Below are positions 1-8,052 of a stretch of 23,435 nt of DNA, one piece after another. Position numbers and translations under genes: made by a program. The notes beneath the pieces were generated by a model. The model worked only from the letters and a program-made list of their open reading frames with translations. It did no database searches and was not told where the DNA came from. The stretch is from Ectocarpus siliculosus. Its lineage: Eukaryota > Sar > Phaeophyceae > Ectocarpales > Ectocarpaceae. The stretch's first letter is position 1. Each line of letters starts with the position of its first letter. The stretch is from positions 53,531-76,965 of the forward strand of contig FN648700.1 of NCBI GenBank assembly GCA_000310025.1, written 5' to 3'.

Positions 1-53
1 TTCCACTCGCGAAACCGACCTTGCTTCATTGCTTACTTGTTTTTTTATCGCAG

Positions 54-209
54 AGTAACCCGTTGAACGGGCGAGATCCGGTTCAAGGCTACGAAGAGCA
101 CCTCGAACCGGTCATTCGCGGAGCAAGGAAGGCAAGGCTTGCTGCCGAGGCACCCACAGGCGCGCCGAGAGACCCCCGGGGCGTTGCGGGCCCTCGAGTT
201 AAGCTCTAA
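54..209 (+). CDS. Terminal coding exon of an upstream gene (partial, unidentified)
   Basis: A pyrimidine-rich stretch (31-50) ends in CAG at 51-53 and opens a 156-base segment with a TAA stop at 207-209. In phase 0 it reads SNPLNGRDPVQGYEEHLEPV and ends in GPRVKL. The peptide is charged, moderately basic and Pro/Arg-rich in its second half, with no membrane segment or motif I recognise. The rest of the gene lies left of the window. The exon could begin in another phase, and no homology supports the frame. The acceptor plus an open run to a stop, followed by T-rich non-coding sequence that looks like a 3' untranslated region, is the whole case. Confidence 0.45.
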   Translation, partial: SNPLNGRDPVQGYEEHLEPVIRGARKARLAAEAPTGAPRDPRGVAGPRVKL

Positions 210-498
210 ATGTTCGGAGCGCTTCGCGTTGAACGCCGCCCGGCTTGCGCTGCGTCAATTGGCGTCTTTTTCTCTTATGCTTTGAAAATGAGGCACAAAA
301 GAAAATGAAGGCCAAGTGTGTGATGATCTTTCCCCGACAGAGACATGTCTTGTCTTTTTTTTTGTGTGTGTCTGTTGTTACGATTTCATATTTGATGCGC
401 GGATACGGCGGGGGTGTGGGGGGTACAGTAGTTAGCTTTTTTCTTGTTTGTTTATGTTGGAATGGAGCAAACAGATATATCACCAGTGTGCGTGGTCT

Positions 499-515
499 CC
501 CCCCCCCCCCCCCCC
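499..515 (+). repeat. Poly-C run (17 C)
   Basis: An uninterrupted run of 17 C on the plus strand, preceded by GTGTGCGTGGTCT. Other poly-C runs in the window (8970, 9108, 10090, 19569) end a dispersed retroelement tail whose upstream sequence contains GTGGTCAATGGTCTAAC, so this may be a strongly truncated copy. The match upstream is too short to be sure. Confidence 0.5.
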
Positions 516-735
516 TACGTTGTGAAGTACAAATTCAGTAGGTGCGGGGGAAATGGCATGTCCGGCACGACCGCTGTAAAATAGGGGTATATGCACACAT
601 CGATGATGGAACCATATGTCTCATTGCATCTTGATACATTCACGGGATCGCTTCTTTCACACAGTCAACATCATCCGGACGCTTACATTGTAGAACCCTG
701 TGCTTTTACACCCTGCGGCACGAGAGTGGCAAGAC

Positions 736-737
<2 letters not shown>

Positions 738-782
<45 letters not shown>
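738..782. repeat. (GA)n microsatellite
   Basis: About 22 uninterrupted GA dinucleotides, followed by a short imperfect extension. Open frames crossing it (runs of Arg-Glu on one strand, Leu-Ser on the other) are by-products of the repeat, not genes. Confidence 0.95.
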
Positions 783-786
<4 letters not shown>

Positions 787-1156
787 AGAGATCGGGGACT
801 CATGAACGGAGCGCTCCTCCGGTCGTCCACAAACAGTTTGGGATTGTTGTGCCAGGAGACCTTTGATGACCACAGCTCAGCCTGACAGGGACGCACACCG
901 ATGACTGCTGTAGTTGTTGTAAGAACAGAAAAGAACAGGAAAAAGCAGGTGGTGATAAGAAGACGGAGACACCTTGATAATATCCTTCTGCTGGTGGTTC
1001 CCCACTCTCTGGAGGACGAGCTCTGGCAGCCACGCCACGGCATGGCCCTGCCTCGAAGTCGTTCACGCGACCGACGGGGGTGGTCAACTAGTTTGACGCT
1101 CTGCCTGTCTGTCTCGCGGCGCGATGGCACGCCTAGGCAGATGCCTCGCGGCACCG

Positions 1157-1196
1157 CCCGCGGCGCGGTGTACTTACCCGCGGCGCGGTGTACTTA
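1157..1196. repeat. 20-bp tandem duplication
   Basis: The unit CCCGCGGCGCGGTGTACTTA occurs twice head to tail (1157-1176 and 1177-1196) with no mismatch, indicating a very recent slippage or duplication. No function is evident. Confidence 0.9.
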
Positions 1197-2138
1197 GTGG
1201 TGGAGGTCACGCGAACCAGAAATTTATGTCTGGAAACCCGGGGATGGTGGCTGACATCCCCTCGTTCGGATCCGTCTCCGCCGCTCTCTCGCTGTCCCCC
1301 CCCCATCCACCACCAGCCCCGCGGAGCTGCAGAAATCTGCTGATACTTGACGGGTGACTGCTGGTGAGTGTCCGTTGGTGCGCAGCTTTCTCTCGGGTTT
1401 TGCGTGTTACGTCAAAGTCCCAACAAACTGCAAGCTGCATGCATTGAGCGAGGGTCCGTGCGTTTTGTCTGCAGTCGACACACGTTCGGGACTCGCTGGC
1501 TATATTTTCGGATCACACAATATGGTTGGCGCGGTGTTGCATGTTCGTTTGTACTATCAAGGCTACGTCGTTTCGTGCAATCACAGGACTTCTAGACGAC
1601 CTCTCTCTAAGAAATACTCATACATGCACGTCAACACCGGTCCTGAGATAAAGACCACCGGCCCAAGTGCCTCACCTGGTTTTGGCTGGCTACTGGTGGT
1701 TGAGAGAACAGGCCGATCATGAAGACTGCTGTGGAGTAGACAAGCTATGTACACGCCAAGAGCTTGCCGGAGGATGCGACCAACGACGCCACTCTGGTGC
1801 TCCCCTTCTTTGCAATCAGTACCAAAAGGCCCTCTTCTCTCTCTGCTGGTTGATCCTTCATGTTGCACATTTCACAGATGTTGAGATAATGTATCACCAC
1901 GCTGGTGGTCCGCAAGTACAAGGTCCGCAGCAGATGTATCGCCAGGTAAGCGGAGAGCCCAGGAGCTTGTATGGCTTATGCGTAGGTATGCCTATCTCCT
2001 TCAAGGCTTATGCATAGTAGTAATACTGTAGTACCTCCTCAGAGACTGGAATTGCGGTTTCTCGGAGACAGGGAGGGGAGGAGGGCATTGAGCACAACAA
2101 CCTTCCATACCGCTACGTGTCTTGTTGCTAGTAGTCTA

Positions 2139-2148
2139 CTATATAAAT
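2139..2148 (+). promoter_or_regulatory. TATA-box-like sequence
   Basis: CTATATAAAT is the best TATA match in the region between the upstream gene and the first recognised exon of the PDZ gene. An ATG at 2224 follows about 80 bases later. It could be the promoter of the large plus-strand gene, but no first exon could be tied to it, so this is a suggestion only. Confidence 0.25.
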
Positions 2149-2595
2149 CGTCGGTTCTTTCGTAAATAGTGCTCCCCACATTCTCCTTGCTTTCGTGTGC
2201 TTTGCTCTTGGAAGCACCGCATCATGCGTCCCACGCACCCTCCGTCGGAGGCCGAAGTGTTGCACAAACGGCCTTCTTCCTTGCGTTTCGAGCAGTGCTT
2301 GAGACTTCCATCAATCAGCGCACACCCCTCCGGCATCACCTCCGGCATCACCGCCGTGTTTCCCTACTATCCTCACACACTTGGGGTTTTGTGCCGATCA
2401 AGCGCGGACTTGGCTACAGCGGTCGTAGCCCCGTTTTTTTTTGCGGTCCATAGTGTCACAAAAAATGTTATTACCGCTACAATATTGAGGGCATCGTCGC
2501 TAAACCGGATTGGCAGTTATATCCCGTGCGCTCTTCTGAGCTCTTGCTCCAAGTAGTGAGGCCCCCTGCTTATGTCCCGTCCGCTATGCCCCCAG

Positions 2596-2736
2596 GGTAC
2601 ACCGGGGTCATTACCCCCTGGTAATGGTCCACCGGCAGCTGGGGTCGCGCAGATGGGACCGGCGTGGGTGCAGCTGAAGACGTACTCCGCTCAACCGGGG
2701 CCGCCGTATAGGGGCGTCCGCTTCAACCGCATGACT
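2596..2736 (+). CDS. Candidate exon of the large PDZ-domain gene (first recognised)
   Basis: The acceptor CTATGCCCCCAG ends at 2595 and the donor ACT|GTGAGC starts at 2737. The 141-base segment is open in phase 0 to phase 0. It begins Gly/Pro-rich (GTPGSLPPGNGPP) and then reads MGPAWVQLKTYSAQPGPP and GVRFNRMT, which looks like ordinary folded-protein sequence. An alternative acceptor at 2651-2652 would start the exon at the ATG at 2653 in the same phase, so that ATG might even be the start codon. Phase 0 at the 3' end matches the next candidate exon at 3803. No family is recognised for this part. Confidence 0.45.
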
Positions 2737-3018
2737 GTGAGCATACAACCAATCACCGCCCTTTGTTTTATCTGCTTCAACTGCGTGACTTGTGAGTTTT
2801 CAACCAAGTTTGTTTTGTCTCAGGTCCAGTAATGTATTTGGCTCTCATGACAGCAGTGAAGCTGCGACCAGCTTGAGAAGGGGTGGTCGGTGACTGCTGT
2901 CGTGTTTCCATATGCATGCTTTTGTTTCATGACGATGAGGCTGATGCTTCCTCCGGAACGTGCTTTGCAGCCTAAAGAACGCAATCGACATGTTGGTGCG
3001 TTGCTAATGTTGCTGTTC

Positions 3019-3043
3019 TGTTGTTGTTGTTGTTGTTGTTGTT
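3019..3043. repeat. (GTT)n microsatellite
   Basis: About eight GTT units in an intron of the PDZ gene. Similar short GTT/CAA runs occur near 3085, 11087 and 12560. No further function is visible. Confidence 0.8.
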
Positions 3044-3442
3044 ATCATCATTATTTTTGTGCTGTTCTTGTGTTGTTTGTTTCTGTTGTTGTTGTTGACG
3101 AAATTCGGGGTGCAAGCATTATCAAATATAAACCACCCGACGAATTTTCACACATGATGTGGGGTGTGTGTACAATAGCGCAACACTCACGTCCAGTATT
3201 TTTTTTTCTGCGCGAGACTGAACTACCATCAGCTGCAAATGTCGCTCTTCTGTAGCGTCGATCGCGTGTTGTTAGCACTTTTTCTCGCCCCTTCTCTTGA
3301 CTACCGTAAGAGTGTCCTGTCACTTATCGTCACCTGTACGGGGCAGGGTGGGCTGATTGTAAATCTCCCTCTCGGACCCGTGGCTTCCTTGAGTACACAA
3401 GCTTGCCTGTTAAGGGTCACGGTTCGTAGCACCCAGACCTCG

Positions 3443-3663
3443 TACCGTATATGACACAAGATAACACACCCCCTTGGCCGATTTTCAAAGCTCGATTTCT
3501 CAACAGCAGGAAGAGTCACGGCGCCGAAAACGGCAGCGTTGGAATCGTCTCGTCGAGAAATTTTCGAAAATGTATCGTTTTGTTTGTGCATCCTCTTCGT
3601 CGTGGAGTAATCGAGCTTTGGAAATCGGTCTAGGGGGTGTGTTATCTTGTGTCATATACGGTA
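3443..3663. mobile_element. 221-bp palindromic MITE, copy 1, TA-flanked
   Basis: The first and last ~31 bases are nearly perfect inverted repeats beginning TACCGTATATGACACAAGAT and continuing into AACACACCCCC. The complementarity extends inward to ~55 bases per arm (CGATTTTCAAAGCTCGATT against the other end). The element has no coding capacity. Its middle (GTTGGAATCGTCTCGTCGAG, then CATCCTCTTCGTCGTGGAG) is shared with the element at 7826-8052, so these are two copies of one family. The ends share TACCGTA, AAGATA and CACACCCCC with the pogo-like transposon at 13642-18040, which points to cross-mobilisation. It lies in an intron of the PDZ gene. The terminal TA is probably the target-site duplication. 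Confidence 0.85.
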
Positions 3664-3802
3664 GGCGTACGTACTATTTAGCTCCCCCTTTTTTATTTTT
3701 TCGCTCTCCCTTTTTTGTGTTTTCGCCCCGCCTTCTTTGTTTTTGAGCTCTCCCTGTATACATATTTATTATTCCCGATGACGTTTCTTTCCGTGTGCTC
3801 AG

Positions 3803-3885
3803 AATGCCTGGGGAGCCATGGTCAGCTGCAAGGGGAGAGAGGTGGAGATTTCGTGTCACGAGCACGAGGAGGAGGCCGCTCTCGC
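3803..3885 (+). CDS. Candidate exon of the PDZ-domain gene
   Basis: The acceptor TTTCCGTGTGCTCAG ends at 3802 and a consensus donor GC|GTGAGT follows at 3886. The 83 bases read NAWGAMVSCKGREVEIS and then CHEHEEEAALA. The exon starts in phase 0, as the exon at 2596-2736 requires, and ends two bases into a codon (GC). The next candidate exon supplies one base (T), completing an alanine. This agreement of phase at both ends is the main support. The segment is short, acidic at its end, and unidentified. Confidence 0.6.
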
Positions 3886-4456
3886 GTGAGTGGTGCAAGA
3901 GGTGTCTTTCTTGTGTTTTGAGCGCCGAGAGGCATGTCGCCTTCGTCTGATCGGTAGTATGTCGCCTTCGTCTAACCGGTGGCATCCGGGCGGGGTGTTG
4001 GTTTGCGACCGATGTCTTGCGGCGACGTTTTTTATCGTCTCCTGACGCTCACGTGATAAACGTATGCCCTCCCCCCAAACCAGCATTTATATTTCTATGA
4101 TACAATCGTTTTTTATCATTGCACACCATGAATTGTCTTTTTTGCGCTGACTGAAGTAGACATATCAATCTTCAGACCCAAGCGCCCAAATCACGAACCA
4201 GAGAACCACACCACATCACAACTCACCAAACCCCATGGGACACAAAGCAAAACAGTAGTACCTGTGACCAAGGGTGTTGTCACCGACGACATTCGCCACA
4301 ACACATGTCACCACCAACACACCCGAACGCCTCCTCGGACACTCAAACATCGCAACCGCCATCCTTTTGGCACACACATACACACACGTGTGGCCGCGTT
4401 GTGCATATATATATATATTTATTCATCCCGAATGAGTCGTAGTCTTTCTATGCTTT

Positions 4457-4528
4457 TTTATGTGTGTTGTTATCTTCACATCGAAAACCGTTCCGTTTTC
4501 TCTACCCAGTACCTTCTGCTGTCCGTGC
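4457..4528 (+). repeat. Dispersed repeat of unknown type, copy 1
   Basis: The segment TGTGTGTTGTTATCTTCACA through CCTTCTGCTGTCCGTG matches the reverse complement of 12504-12578 at roughly 80-85% by eye. Both copies contain ACCGTTCCGTT and a Y-rich CTCTACCCAGTRCCTTCT-like block. No terminal repeats or coding content were found, so the class is unknown. Confidence 0.65.
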
Positions 4529-4690
4529 TAGTCTGACACTTGACGCGGTCGATTCCTCCCGTGGTCACGGGCTAACTTACCCAAAAAAGGGTATACGGTA
4601 CTAAATAAAATGAAGTATATTTTTCATAAAAAAAGGACACACCGCCGCGCGCGCGCTTGCTCGCTGCCTCCGCCTGCTTGCCGTCGGCAG

Positions 4691-4865
4691 TCACGACAGG
4701 AGGGTGCTGGAGCTGTTCGGTGCAGGGTCGAGGGTGAACTTCCAATACAGCGGTCTGGTGGATCGGGGCACGATGCAGGTGCTCGGGTTGCGGTCCGCGG
4801 ACGGCACGGAGATCCCCTTTCCAACGGGGGGCGGAGGCGGCGGCGGCGGCGGCGGCGGCGAACAG
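4691..4865 (+). CDS. Candidate exon of the PDZ-domain gene with poly-glycine tract
   Basis: A pyrimidine-rich acceptor (CTTGCCGTCGGCAG) ends at 4690 and the donor GAACAG|GTGTGT follows at 4866. One base completes the codon left by 3803-3885, then 58 codons run to phase 0. It reads HDRRVLELFGAGSRVNFQYS, GLVDRGTMQVLGLRSADG and TEIPFP, then eleven or so glycines encoded by G-rich GGC repeats, ending in EQ. The alternation of hydrophobic and polar residues suggests a beta-rich fold followed by a flexible linker. No family was recognised. The glycine tract is a likely length-polymorphic site. Confidence 0.65.
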
Positions 4866-4869
4866 GTGT

Positions 4870-4922
4870 GTATAGTGCGCGCGTGTGTGTGTATAGTGTG
4901 TGTGTGTGTATAGTGCGTGTGT
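4870..4922. repeat. Interrupted TG microsatellite
   Basis: GTGTGTGTGTATAGTGTGTG-type repeats begin a few bases after the exon donor at 4866. Units of TATAGTGYG interrupt the dinucleotide run. It is intronic with no other feature. Confidence 0.8.
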
Positions 4923-4929
4923 CTTTATT

Positions 4930-4990
4930 ATTAGCATAAACCGCAACCGCGCCAACCGGCTGACCAATGAAAAGACGTCAGTCTCAGTGC
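4930..4990 (+). repeat. Solo copy of the CCAAT/TGACGTC-containing repeat
   Basis: TTAGCATAAACCGCAACCGC, then GCCAACCGGCTGACCAATGA and AAAGACGTCAGTCTCAGTGC, nearly identical to the repeats tandemly arranged at 6085-6512. It lies just inside the intron following the 4691-4865 exon. The core carries a CCAAT box and a GACGTCA (bZIP/CRE-type) palindrome in fixed spacing, but regulatory function is unproven. Confidence 0.8.
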
Positions 4991-5514
4991 GTGTGTGTGT
5001 TGTCGTCCTACTTCTACTTCATTTATTATGGCGACAGTCCCCCCATTTTTCGTGGTGAGACGTGTACTACATTCTCCAGTGTATGTAGATTACTACACTT
5101 TTCAGTGTGTTTTTTCGTACAACTACAACCGTCCAGGGTCACACAGGAGGGGGGTTAAACACCGTATAGTGCATTTTTATTGTTTATTGAACGATGGTCC
5201 TGTAATGGGAGAAACCGTGTCTGCTCCTGAAATAGCAGCTCTATCGTATGCTTCAGGTCAACAAAATCACGCCTCGCGCACAGAGTTGTTACTTATCCCA
5301 AGAATAATAACCCAGATTCAAGAGACCGCGTTTTCTCTCCAAAATGTCTTGGCCACAAACGTACGTGGGTCAACCAGAAATACTCGCGGCCACTTACATA
5401 ATACGGTAGCCACATAAACGTTGCACTTTGACTCCTCAGCACTACCACTTCCTCGTCTTGCTAGCCAGCTCGAGCTGTTCTTGAAATAGAAATACTGCCT
5501 CAAAACATCACGAC

Positions 5515-5835
5515 ACTCAAAATGATCGTCAAGAGGAAGGACGGCGGCGAGTTCATATCCTGCGACCGAAACGAGTGGAACAACTCCGCCTCCTGCAAAG
5601 TATCGCTTTGGCTGTACGCTCCAAGCAAGGACCACCCCCACCCCTGCACCCCCTGCCTGCAAGACGTTTGCGGCAGGCGAATTCGTCTTGTAGGCACAAA
5701 AGGTACAGGGGTGCGGATGATCCTTGCTGGGCTGGAGCAGCGAAAGGGATACTTTGGAGGCGGGGTCCTTCCACTCGTTTTGGTCGCAACTTATGAACTC
5801 GCCGCCGTCCTTTTTCTTGACGATAACATTGACTG
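5515..5835. repeat. About 320-bp imperfect palindrome with two diverged inverted gene-fragment copies
   Basis: The left arm (from ATGATCGTCAAGAGGAAGGA at 5522) and the right arm (reverse complement from about 5840) align around a centre near 5675, where TGCCTGCAAGACG (5654-5666) faces CGTCTTGTAGGCA (5684-5696). Read outward-in, the arms encode similar peptides: IVKRKDGGEFISCDRNEW on the plus strand and IVKKKDGGEFISCDQNEW on the minus strand, both followed by KVSL and then PSKDHPHPCT. The differences are mainly conservative, so the arms look like two copies of one coding segment that diverged at the protein level before or after inversion. The protein is unidentified. A transcript across it would fold into a long hairpin. 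It lies in an intron. Confidence 0.8.
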
Positions 5836-6084
5836 TAACGATGAGTTTAGTGACACATGCATGAATATAGCGTGATAGTGCGAGTCTCGTCGAAAATTGA
5901 TCTTGTCGCGGGCTGTCGTGCTGCACCCGGTCGCATGTAACGATGTGTCAGGTACAGCACAGCAAACACACACACAGAAATCCGCTGATTGGTCAAATCA
6001 TGTGAGGCTGGGCACTGTCAAGTCTAGCGTTAAGTTGGAAGATCCGCTTTTTTTTAGCTTAATTGTATGCATAATAGCTCTATT

Positions 6085-6512
6085 ATCGACCGCGTTAACC
6101 GGCTGACGAATGAAAGACATTATTCTCAGTGAGGCTGAAAATACAAAGTGTATGTGTGTGGATTTTAATATTAGCATCGACCGCGCTAATCGGCTGACCA
6201 ATGAAATGAAGTCCGGTCAGTGCGACTGAAAACAGAGAGTGCTTCCAGAGGCCACCATCTAGGACGCCGTGAGGGGGTATCATGGGAGAGGCCAAGTTGT
6301 TATCCGAATTAAAAGACAGAAACGTCGTAACCGGCTGACGAATGAAAAGACGTCAGTCTCAGTACCGTTGAAAACACAAACCGTGTCAATACGTGTGTCT
6401 GTTTGTTAACATCGACCGCGCCAACCGGCTCACCAATGAGAACACGTCAGTCTCAGTGCGGTTGAAAAAATAATGAAGGCCATGATCTGGGACTCCGTGA
6501 GGGGATATTAAG
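6085..6512 (+). repeat. Two tandem ~240-bp dimeric repeat units (four CCAAT/GACGTC motif copies)
   Basis: Four copies of a ~60-bp motif (starts near 6085, 6176, 6321 and 6411) with the core ACCGGCTGACSAATGAAAAG plus ACGTCAGTCTCAGTGCGGTTG. The second and fourth copies continue into a second block, GGCCACCATCTAGGACGCCG near 6252 and GGCCATGATCTGGGACTCCG near 6478, both followed by TGAGGGG. The order is short, long, short, long, so the whole is a tandem duplication of a ~240-bp dimer. A solo copy lies at 4930-4990. The array sits about 110 bases before interstitial telomere repeats. Confidence 0.8.
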
Positions 6513-6621
6513 CATGTTTGTGTGTGTGTGACTGACTGGCCCTTCTTTCTTGTTGTCCTTCCAATCAGGGCGCGTGTGTGTAGGCACCGGGAGCGTCCTT
6601 GTGTCCTTGGTCAGATCCAAG

Positions 6622-6743
6622 TAACCCTAGCCCTAGCCCTAAAACCCTAACCCTAACCCTAGCCCAACCCTAACCCTAACCCTAACCCTAACCCAACCCT
6701 AACCCTAACCCTAACCCAACCCTAACCCTAACCCTAACCCTAG
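6622..6743. repeat. Interstitial telomeric repeat tract, (CCCTAA)n
   Basis: About 120 bases of CCCTAA units on the plus strand, with variants CCCTAG and CCCAA that break the phase several times. Unique sequence and coding exons lie on both sides, so it is internal and not a chromosome end. CCCTAA/TTAGGG is the telomere repeat expected in brown algae and many other eukaryotes. A tiny relic (CCCCAACCCTAACCCCAA) is present at about 10367-10384. Confidence 0.95.
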
Positions 6744-7142
6744 CCGTAGTTGGTCTTGTGTGGCCCTGACCCACAGAGAACGCAAGTATTCCAACAGCTA
6801 AATGCCTCTTTTTCGGCATTTCCTTTCGCCCTTGTCAAGAACCGAAGAGCAAGGTATAGAGTTGAACGTAGCTTACGCCTCATCCAGTATTGTCCTGTCT
6901 CCCTACAAATCAAGGAGAATGATTGACGTTACCTACATACAAACCTGTCTAAGGCTAGCTCTGCACGTGTGTTCGCTTGTCTTGAAGACTACCCAACGCT
7001 GGTAGGCAAGAGAAAGCCTCGAGTTTACGTGATGGATGCGTTCTTTTGAGTGTACACCCAGATCGTGGCCCATAACATCTTCCTGTGCTTGTCGATATTT
7101 AGGTCTCTTGCTTTTTGAAAGGAACAACTGAAGGTTTCTTAA
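6744..7142. other. Intronic stretch without recognised features
   Basis: The stretch between the telomere tract and the tRNA-like sequence. A possible 14-base segment AACCGAAGAGCAAG (6840-6853) lies between a good acceptor (TTTCGCCCTTGTCAAG) and GTATAG, but its length does not bring the flanking exons into phase, so it is not called. Nothing else was seen. Confidence 0.4.
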
Positions 7143-7212
7143 ATCCTTGACGGGAATCGAACCCTTTTTTTGCCGTGAAAAGGTCAAGTCCTAACCATCA
7201 GACGAAAAGGAC
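7143..7212 (-). tRNA. tRNA-Glu(UUC)-like sequence, probably degenerate
   Basis: On the minus strand the 70 bases fold as a cloverleaf: acceptor GTCCTTT against CAAGGAT (one mismatch, one G-U), positions 8-9 TC, D-arm GTCT-GATGGTTA-GGAC, anticodon loop TTTTCAC with anticodon TTC (Glu), and T-loop TTCGATT with GGG/CCC in the stem. The anticodon stem TGACC/GGCAA has two mismatches and the variable loop is only about three bases. The G1 start and CTTTTCACGG anticodon region look more like bacterial or organellar tRNA-Glu than the usual nuclear one. This suggests a decayed organelle-derived copy, though a functional tRNA cannot be excluded. Confidence 0.5.
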
Positions 7213-7684
7213 TTAAAACAACAATTTATCTAATTTTTTGTGCATTGGTCCCGAATCGTATTGAACGATGGAATATACGCTTATATATGTCTGAGGTCAT
7301 TTCGCGCTCCCGACGCTTCTCGTGGAGGGCATGGATGGATGGGTGATGCATGTAATCGCCCCCCGCAGCCAACAGTGTATTGAGCCTTGAGATCGTTGTA
7401 TGACCACCGGGAGGCTATGTAGGGCTAAGAAGGGACACAGCAGCAGTTCCACAAAGCTGTTTCGTGGTTTGCCCCCGCTCTTGTAGCGCCCTCACGAAGG
7501 CAAGGTCGCGTACCTCAAAATGTCTGAAACGGAAAATTGTTCCGAGACTCTCGATCCCAACCAGTTTTATATCCCAAGCACGGAGTGTTTGTCTTGCCTG
7601 CGGACCGCCGCCACATCTACGGCCTTTTACCTTATCTACACCGCCCTTTTTTTTTTTCTTCTTTTTTGTGCTTTTCCTCGGCAG

Positions 7685-7737
7685 AGTTTGTCGGGAATGA
7701 GCCCTTCGCACACCCTGCCAGCGCGGCTGCCACCAAG
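7685..7737 (+). CDS. Weak candidate exon of the PDZ-domain gene
   Basis: A very strong acceptor (T-rich tract 7648-7675, then CTTTTCCTCGGCAG) precedes 53 bases, and the donor AAG|GTATGT starts at 7738. If two bases complete a codon, the rest reads FVGNEPFAHPASAAATK and ends in phase 0, which the exon at 10132 needs. That requires an unseen exon between 4866 and 7684 ending in phase 1. The alternative frame (SLSGMSPSHTLPARLPPR) ends out of phase with 10132. Good signals but incomplete chain. Confidence 0.4.
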
Positions 7738-7825
7738 GTATGTAGGACTGCATACCACAGATTTGTAAAATGTTTCTTTTTTAGGTTGGTTGAGGTTCGC
7801 TGGGCTCTTCGAATCGAAACCACGT

Positions 7826-8052
7826 TACTGTAGGTTGCGTAAGATATCACACCCCCTGGCCCGATCTTCAAAGCTTGATTACTCGGCAGGAAAAGCAGTG
7901 ACGGTGCCGAGAATGGCAGCCGTTGGAACCGTCTCGTCGAGCGCTTTCCGACAACGCATCCTTTGATTTCAGCATCCTCTTCGTCGTGGAGTAATAAAGC
8001 TTTGAAAATCGCTCCAGGGGGCGTGGTATCTTGTGTCATGCCACCTACGGTA
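7826..8052. mobile_element. 227-bp palindromic MITE, copy 2, with transposon-like ends
   Basis: The left end TACTGTAGGTTGCGTAAGAT plus ATCACACCCCC is nearly identical to the terminal repeat of the pogo-like element at 13642. The right end, reverse complemented, begins TACCGTAGGTGGCATGACAC and continues AAGATACCACGCCCCCTGGA. The inner arms (AAAGCTTGATTACTC and GAGTAATAAAGCTTT) pair. The central region aligns with the MITE at 3443-3663 (GTTGGAACCGTCTCGTCGAG and CATCCTCTTCGTCGTGGAGT). It has no ORF and lies in an intron. TA flanks fit the same target preference as the autonomous-type element. Confidence 0.87.

Larger units (their letters stand above)
210..2595. other. Probable 3' UTR and intergenic or 5' region, no confident gene
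   Basis: About 2.4 kb follow the terminal exon. The first several hundred bases are T-rich with long T and C runs, as in a long 3' UTR. The stretch also holds a poly-C run, a (GA)n tract, a 20-bp tandem duplication and a TATA-like box, listed separately. A segment around 1227-1357 has coding-like composition (MSGNPGMVADIPSFGS) and lies just before a GTGAGT at 1362, but all three frames stop before that donor. The first exon and start codon of the PDZ gene probably lie here but could not be fixed. Confidence 0.4.

Noticed and set aside
591-1154. Frames across the (GA)n tract on both strands
   Set aside because: They are kept open by the dinucleotide repeat, which has no stops in several frames.
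1227-1361. First exon of the PDZ gene (MSGNPGMVADIPSFGS)
   Set aside because: The frame stops at 1355-1357, before the only good donor at 1362, and the other frames also stop. An indel in the C9 run (1297-1305) could hide a real exon, but this cannot be shown.
5318-5926. 202-codon minus-strand frame as a gene
   Set aside because: It spans the palindrome and is open because one arm carries a gene-fragment copy. No start, splice or full domain supports an independent gene.
6622-6743. Chromosome end
   Set aside because: Degenerate repeats are internal, with unique sequence and exons on both sides.
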